Part shown: positions 60,029 to 64,000 of the stretch, piece after piece
How positions within the stretch are numbered: position 1 is the stretch's first letter
Layout: each line of letters begins with the position of its first letter
NCBI RefSeq assembly: GCF_002741035.1
Contig: NZ_CP016808.1
Coordinates: 2,616,001-2,680,000, forward strand
Direction of reading: 5' to 3'
Source of the DNA: Paenibacillus sp. BIHB 4019
GTDB lineage: Bacteria > Bacillota > Bacilli > Paenibacillales > Paenibacillaceae
DNA length: 64,000 bases
Program-made: the position numbers and the translations under genes
The notes under the pieces: generated by a model
Databases searched by the model: none
What the model was told of the DNA's origin: nothing
The model's input: only the letters and a program-made list of their open reading frames with translations

Positions 60029-60985
60029 TTGCAAGAAGCAGTAAAAGAAGAAATGGCTGCGAGCCTGAAAGGCCGCGATTTTCTCATGCTGGTCGATTAT
60101 GCGCCAGCGGAAATCCGTTACCTGATCGATCTCGCTATCGAGCTTAAGCAAAAGCTGAAAGCGGGCGAAACGCATCATTTGCTTAAAGGAAAAACACTCG
60201 GGATGATTTTTGAAAAATCCTCGACACGTACGCGCGTATCGTTCGAGACAGGCATTTACCAGCTCGGCGGTCACGGATTGTTCCTGAGCGGCAATGATTT
60301 GCAAATCGGGCGCGGCGAGTCCATTTGGGATACGGCACAGACGCTTTCCCGCTATTTGGACGGCATTATGATTCGTACATTCGCTCATCGCAAAGTAGTG
60401 GAGCTGGCGCGCGGTGCTACGATTCCGGTTATTAACGGCTTGACCGACCTTTCACACCCTTGCCAGGCGCTGGCCGACTACCAGACTATTCTGGAGCATA
60501 AAGGCAAGCTGGAAGGGCTGAAAGTGGCTTATATCGGCGATGGCAACAATATGGTTCACTCCCTGCTGATGGGAGCGGCTAAGCTGGGCATCGACATGTC
60601 GGTAGCGACTCCGGAAGGCTATGAGCCGGATGCAGACATCGTACAGCAAACGAAGGATCATGCAGCTGAGACAGGCTCGCGCATTCATGTGTGCCGCGAT
60701 CCGAGAGAAGCGATTGAAGGCGCTGACGTCGTTTATACGGACGTATGGGCAAGCATGGGACAAGAAGCGGAGCAGAAGGAACGCGAGCTTGCTTTTGCCG
60801 CTTATCAAGTGAATGAAGCCTTGACTTCACATGCCAAGAAGGACTTTTTGTTCATGCACTGCCTGCCTGCGCATCGCGGCGAGGAAGTGAGCGAGGGCGT
60901 CATTGACGGCGACCACTCGATCATTTTTGACCAGGCGGAAAATCGTCTTCATGCTCAAAAGGCCATCATGGCCGCCATTATGTAA
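60029..60985 (+). CDS. argF: Ornithine carbamoyltransferase ArgF
   Basis: 318-aa trimeric enzyme joining ornithine and carbamoyl phosphate to give citrulline. The start is taken as TTG 60029, just after GGAGGAGA (60016-60023); an in-frame ATG at 60008 lies before that site. Motifs: carbamoyl phosphate-binding EKSSTRTRVSFETG near residue 62, HPCQALADYQT, and the ornithine-binding FMHCLPAHRGEEV near residue 275. No carbamoyl phosphate synthetase genes (carAB) lie in the window, unlike the B. subtilis argCJBD-carAB-argF order. Confidence 0.96.
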   Translation: MQEAVKEEMAASLKGRDFLMLVDYAPAEIRYLIDLAIELKQKLKAGETHHLLKGKTLGMIFEKSSTRTRVSFETGIYQLGGHGLFLSGNDLQIGRGESIWDTAQTLSRYLDGIMIRTFAHRKVVELARGATIPVINGLTDLSHPCQALADYQTILEHKGKLEGLKVAYIGDGNNMVHSLLMGAAKLGIDMSVATPEGYEPDADIVQQTKDHAAETGSRIHVCRDPREAIEGADVVYTDVWASMGQEAEQKERELAFAAYQVNEALTSHAKKDFLFMHCLPAHRGEEVSEGVIDGDHSIIFDQAENRLHAQKAIMAAIM

Positions 60986-60995
60986 CAAAGCTTAA

Positions 60996-61042
60996 CTCGG
61001 CGTTATTCGGCTTGCCACCCGCATAGCGGGATATTCGCCGAG
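60996..61042 (+). other. Branched hairpin between argF and argG
   Basis: CTCGGCG (60996-61002) pairs with CGCCGAG (61036-61042), and CCCGC (61018-61022) with GCGGG (61026-61030) inside it. There is no T tract, so it is not a standard terminator; it may affect mRNA stability or act as a processing site. Confidence 0.5.
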
Positions 61043-61079
61043 ATTATTCATATTGATTTTAAGGAGTGCGACAATAACA

Positions 61080-62309
61080 ATGGCTAAGGAAAAAATCGTA
61101 TTGGCATATTCGGGCGGTCTGGACACGTCCGTTATTCTCAAATGGCTGAAAGAAACGTATGATGCGGAAATTATCGCATTCACAGCAGACATCGGACAAA
61201 AGGATGAGCTGGACGGACTGGAAGCAAAAGCGCTTGCGACTGGCGCTTCGAAAGTGTATATCGACGATCTGCGCGATGAGTTCGCGTCTGATTTTATTTT
61301 CCCTATGTTCCAAGCTGGCGCCTTCTATGAAGGTCAATACCTGCTGGGAACTTCGATTGCCCGCCCGCTGATCGCTAAGCGTATGGTTGATATTGCCCGC
61401 GCTGAAGGTGCGACTATTATCGCTCACGGCGCGACTGGCAAAGGGAACGACCAAGTTCGTTTTGAGCTTGGCGTTGCTGCGCTTGCTCCTGATATTAAAG
61501 TGATTGCGCCTTGGCGTGAAGAGCAGTTCCGTGAAGAGTTCCCGGGACGCGCGGAAATGATCGCTTATGCGGAGAAGCACAACATTCCAGTTCAAGCTTC
61601 GGCTGCCAAGCCCTACTCCACTGACCGCAACCTGCTGCACATCAGCTTTGAGAGCGGCATGCTGGAAGATCCTTGGTTCGACCCGAGCTCCGATGAGAAC
61701 AAAGATATGTTCGTGCTCAGCGTAGCGCCGGAAGATGCGCCGGATCAATCCGAATACGTGGAGCTGTCCTTTGAAGCGGGCAACTGTACGGCGATTAACG
61801 GCGAGTCCCTTACTCCGCTGCAAGTTATGGACAAGCTTAACGACTTGGGTGGCAAGCACGGTATTGGCCGCGTGGACATGGTCGAGAACCGTTTTGTCGG
61901 CATGAAGAGCCGTGGCGTGTATGAGACGCCGGGCGGCACAATCCTGTTCAGCGCCCACCGCAAAATGGAGTCGCTCACGATGGACCGTGAAGTCATGAAT
62001 CTTCGTGATTCCCTCATTGCAAAATACAGCCAGCTTGTATATAACGGCTTCTGGTTTGCGCCTGAGCGCCTTGCGCTGCAAGCACTTGTGCTGGAATCCC
62101 AGAAAAACGTGACTGGTACTGTGCGCCTGAAGCTGTACAAAGGCAATATCATTGGCGCTGGCGTACAAAGCCCTGTGAGCTTGTACAACCCAGAAATCGC
62201 TACGATGGAAGCTGATCCGACACAAGCCTATGATCAAGGCGATGCTACAGGCTTTATCCGCCTGAACGCGCTGCGTTTGAAAGTCGGAACGAAATACAGC
62301 GGTAAATAA
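61080..62309 (+). CDS. argG: Argininosuccinate synthase ArgG
   Basis: 409-aa enzyme joining citrulline and aspartate with ATP. The N-terminal ATP pyrophosphatase P-loop is [10 protein letters not shown] at residues 9-18. Others are [15 protein letters not shown] near residue 122 and [20 protein letters not shown]. The start ATG 61080 follows AAGGAG; a longer in-frame extension from 61053 lacks one. It is followed by argH after a 97-nt gap holding a 20-bp palindrome. Confidence 0.97.
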   Translation: MAKEKIVLAYSGGLDTSVILKWLKETYDAEIIAFTADIGQKDELDGLEAKALATGASKVYIDDLRDEFASDFIFPMFQAGAFYEGQYLLGTSIARPLIAKRMVDIARAEGATIIAHGATGKGNDQVRFELGVAALAPDIKVIAPWREEQFREEFPGRAEMIAYAEKHNIPVQASAAKPYSTDRNLLHISFESGMLEDPWFDPSSDENKDMFVLSVAPEDAPDQSEYVELSFEAGNCTAINGESLTPLQVMDKLNDLGGKHGIGRVDMVENRFVGMKSRGVYETPGGTILFSAHRKMESLTMDREVMNLRDSLIAKYSQLVYNGFWFAPERLALQALVLESQKNVTGTVRLKLYKGNIIGAGVQSPVSLYNPEIATMEADPTQAYDQGDATGFIRLNALRLKVGTKYSGK

Positions 62310-62355
62310 AAATAAGTGTACGTCATTTATTAATAGATGCCGGAAGCAAAGGAGA

Positions 62356-62375
62356 GGCCGCTGCATGCAGCGGCC
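62356..62375. repeat. 20-bp perfect palindrome between argG and argH
   Basis: GGCCGCTGCA followed by TGCAGCGGCC (62356-62375). There is no loop, no T tract and no known operator match. It lies about 30 nt before argH and partly precedes its ribosome site. Confidence 0.85.
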
Positions 62376-62406
62376 CCGCGCCTTTTCCGGGAGGGAGTGC
62401 GATAAC

Positions 62407-63822
62407 GTGAGCAAGTTATGGGGCGGCAGATTTACGAAGAAGACCGATCAGCTGGTGGAGGAATATACAGCATCCATCCTGTTCGACAAGGAACTGGCGG
62501 AAGAAGATATTCAAGGCAGCTTGGCTCATGTAACGATGCTGGGCAAGCAGGGCATTTTGCCGGATAAAGATGTGGAGACGATTCAGGACGGCCTTCACCG
62601 CGTCTTGCAGCGCATTAAGCGCAATGATCTGGAGTTTTCGGTGTCCGACGAGGATATTCATATGAATATCGAGAAAACGCTCATTGACGACATTGGCTCG
62701 GTAGGCGGCAAGCTGCACACCGGACGCAGCCGTAATGACCAGGTTTCGACCGATATGCATCTCTATTTGCGCAAGCGTGTTGTTGAATTTGTGGATTTGC
62801 TGCAAAAGCTGCAATCGTCGCTCGTAGAGCAGGCGAAAGCGAATACGGCTACAATCGTGCCGGGCTACACGCATTTGCAGCGTGCCCAGCCGATTTTGTT
62901 CGCCCATCATCTGATGGCTTACGTAGCGATGTTCGGACGCGACATTGAGCGCCTGCAAGACAGCTACAAACGCATCAATATGCTGCCGCTTGGCGCAGGC
63001 GCGCTTGCGGGAACGACGTTTCCGATCGACCGCCATTTTGTAGCGAGCCAGCTGAAATTTGATCGTGTTTATGAAAATAGTCTGGATGCAGTCAGCGACC
63101 GCGACTTTATTTTGGAATTTCTCTCCCATGCTTCGATCATTATGATGCATCTGTCGCGTCTGAGCGAAGAGCTCATCATGTGGTCCAGCACCGAGTTTAA
63201 TTTCGTTGAGCTGGATGATGCTTTCTGCACAGGCAGCAGCATTATGCCGCAGAAGAAAAATCCGGATGTTCCTGAACTGGTGCGCGGCAAAACAGGCCGT
63301 GTCTACGGCAACCTGGTTGGCCTGCTGACGGTTTTAAAATCGCTTCCGCTGGCGTACAACAAGGATATGCAGGAAGACAAGGAAGGCATGTTTGATACGG
63401 TTCGCACGCTGCAAGGCGCGCTGCAGCTGTTCGCGCCGATGATTGCGACGATGAAGGTCAACAAAGACCGGATGCGCCAAGCGGTCAATCAGGATTTCTC
63501 CAATGCGACGGATATTGCCGATTTCCTCGTGGGCAAAGGGCTGCCTTTCCGCCAAGCGCATGAAGTTATTGGCAAAACGGTGCTTTATTGCATCGAGCAG
63601 GGCAAATACTTGCTAGATCTGAAGCTGGAGGAATTCAAGCAATTTTCCGAGCTGTTTGATGATCGCATTTATGCGGTGCTCCAGCCGGAGCAGGTTGTGG
63701 ATGCACGCAACGTCTATGGCGGCACAGCGACTGTACAGGTTGAAGCAGCTATCGGCCGTGCCGATGAGGATCTGCTGAAGGTAGCCGCATGGGTAACGGA
63801 ATACGCTGAGCGCAGCCGTTAA
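62407..63822 (+). CDS. argH: Argininosuccinate lyase ArgH
   Basis: 471-aa fumarase-superfamily lyase that splits argininosuccinate to arginine and fumarate, the last step of the pathway. The start is GTG 62407 with GAGGGAG upstream; the N terminus [20 protein letters not shown] is diagnostic. Other motifs: [18 protein letters not shown] near residue 111, [13 protein letters not shown] near 158 and the signature [12 protein letters not shown] near 277. A strong terminator ends the cluster. Confidence 0.97.
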   Translation: MSKLWGGRFTKKTDQLVEEYTASILFDKELAEEDIQGSLAHVTMLGKQGILPDKDVETIQDGLHRVLQRIKRNDLEFSVSDEDIHMNIEKTLIDDIGSVGGKLHTGRSRNDQVSTDMHLYLRKRVVEFVDLLQKLQSSLVEQAKANTATIVPGYTHLQRAQPILFAHHLMAYVAMFGRDIERLQDSYKRINMLPLGAGALAGTTFPIDRHFVASQLKFDRVYENSLDAVSDRDFILEFLSHASIIMMHLSRLSEELIMWSSTEFNFVELDDAFCTGSSIMPQKKNPDVPELVRGKTGRVYGNLVGLLTVLKSLPLAYNKDMQEDKEGMFDTVRTLQGALQLFAPMIATMKVNKDRMRQAVNQDFSNATDIADFLVGKGLPFRQAHEVIGKTVLYCIEQGKYLLDLKLEEFKQFSELFDDRIYAVLQPEQVVDARNVYGGTATVQVEAAIGRADEDLLKVAAWVTEYAERSR

Positions 63823-63846
63823 GCTATGCTTAGGGTTTAAAAACAA

Positions 63847-63889
63847 AAATCTCCAAATCCTCCTTTACGGCGGGTTTGGAGATTTTTTT
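63847..63889 (+). terminator. Terminator of the arginine cluster
   Basis: AAATCTCCAAATCC (63847-63860) pairs with GGGTTTGGAGATTT (63872-63885), with one G-T pair, then a T run. The remaining bases to 64000 show a small CCCC/GGGG hairpin near 63939-63952 but no gene. Confidence 0.92.
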
Positions 63890-64000
63890 GAATTCTCGCG
63901 TGAGCTTGTGATCATTGTAATCGCAAGTATAGGTGCTTCCCCTTTAAGGGGCAAGTACAGGAGCGACGCGATGCTTCGTTCCTTGCTCGTACGAGTAAGC

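Noticed and set aside
61059..62414. 451-codon minus-strand frame opposite argG
   Set aside because: No recognisable motifs, and it fully overlaps a clear argG; shadow frame.

Overview
The window reads as chromosomal DNA of an endospore-forming, flagellated, S-layer-bearing member of the Bacillales, most likely Paenibacillus or a close relative. The evidence is an alpha/beta-type spore protein gene, SLH-domain surface proteins, the DegS/DegU pair, sigma-D type motility promoters, Bacillus-style Shine-Dalgarno sequences with several TTG starts, and a gene order (degS-degU-comFA-comFC-yvyF-flgM-flgN-flgK-flgL-fliW-csrA-hag-flaG-fliD-fliS-fliT ... hpf-secA-prfB) close to that of Bacillus subtilis. 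Every supported gene is on the + strand. No tRNA, rRNA, transposase, prophage or CRISPR array was seen.

Layout. 1-16.0 kb is a cell-surface region: an S-layer protein with three SLH domains, two secreted proteins of unknown function, a spore protein, metK, a frameshifted small secreted protein, a 1452-aa SLH protein carrying SwmB-like repeats, and a secreted phosphodiester-glycosidase-family protein. 16.2-22.7 kb holds degS-degU and the competence genes comFA and comFC. 22.9-31.2 kb is the late flagellar block, including the FliW-CsrA-flagellin control circuit. 31.3-48.9 kb is an accessory block placed between fliT and hpf: a Maf-type flagellin glycosyltransferase, a 2076-aa secreted protein of 22 repeats behind a sigma-D type promoter, and a nine-gene operon that looks like a complete CMP-legionaminic acid pathway (legB, legC, legG/neuC, legI/neuB, legH/neuD, ptmE, ptmF, ptmB/legF, ptmA). 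49.0-54.3 kb holds a cold shock protein, hpf, secA and prfB with its programmed frameshift. 54.5-63.8 kb holds a YitT-family membrane protein and a seven-gene arginine cluster argCJBDFGH with a candidate ArgR-controlled promoter.

How it fits together. DegS/DegU and sigma-D/FlgM set motility timing. FliW and CsrA tune flagellin translation through a CsrA hairpin in the hag leader. The Leg operon would supply CMP-legionaminic acid, and Maf would attach it to flagellin. The giant repeat protein has a sigma-D type promoter and lies between Maf and the sugar genes, so it is probably expressed with motility.

The strongest unexplained signal is a run of about 14 back-to-back inverted repeats, most with perfect 7-10 bp arms, over about 510 bp inside the comFA coding sequence (20135-20642), in a GC-rich expansion of the protein. 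Other points are a strong terminator in the comFA leader and similar hairpins just after the metK and secA promoters, two in-frame starts on the S-layer gene, and the exact 279-bp periodicity of the giant repeat gene.
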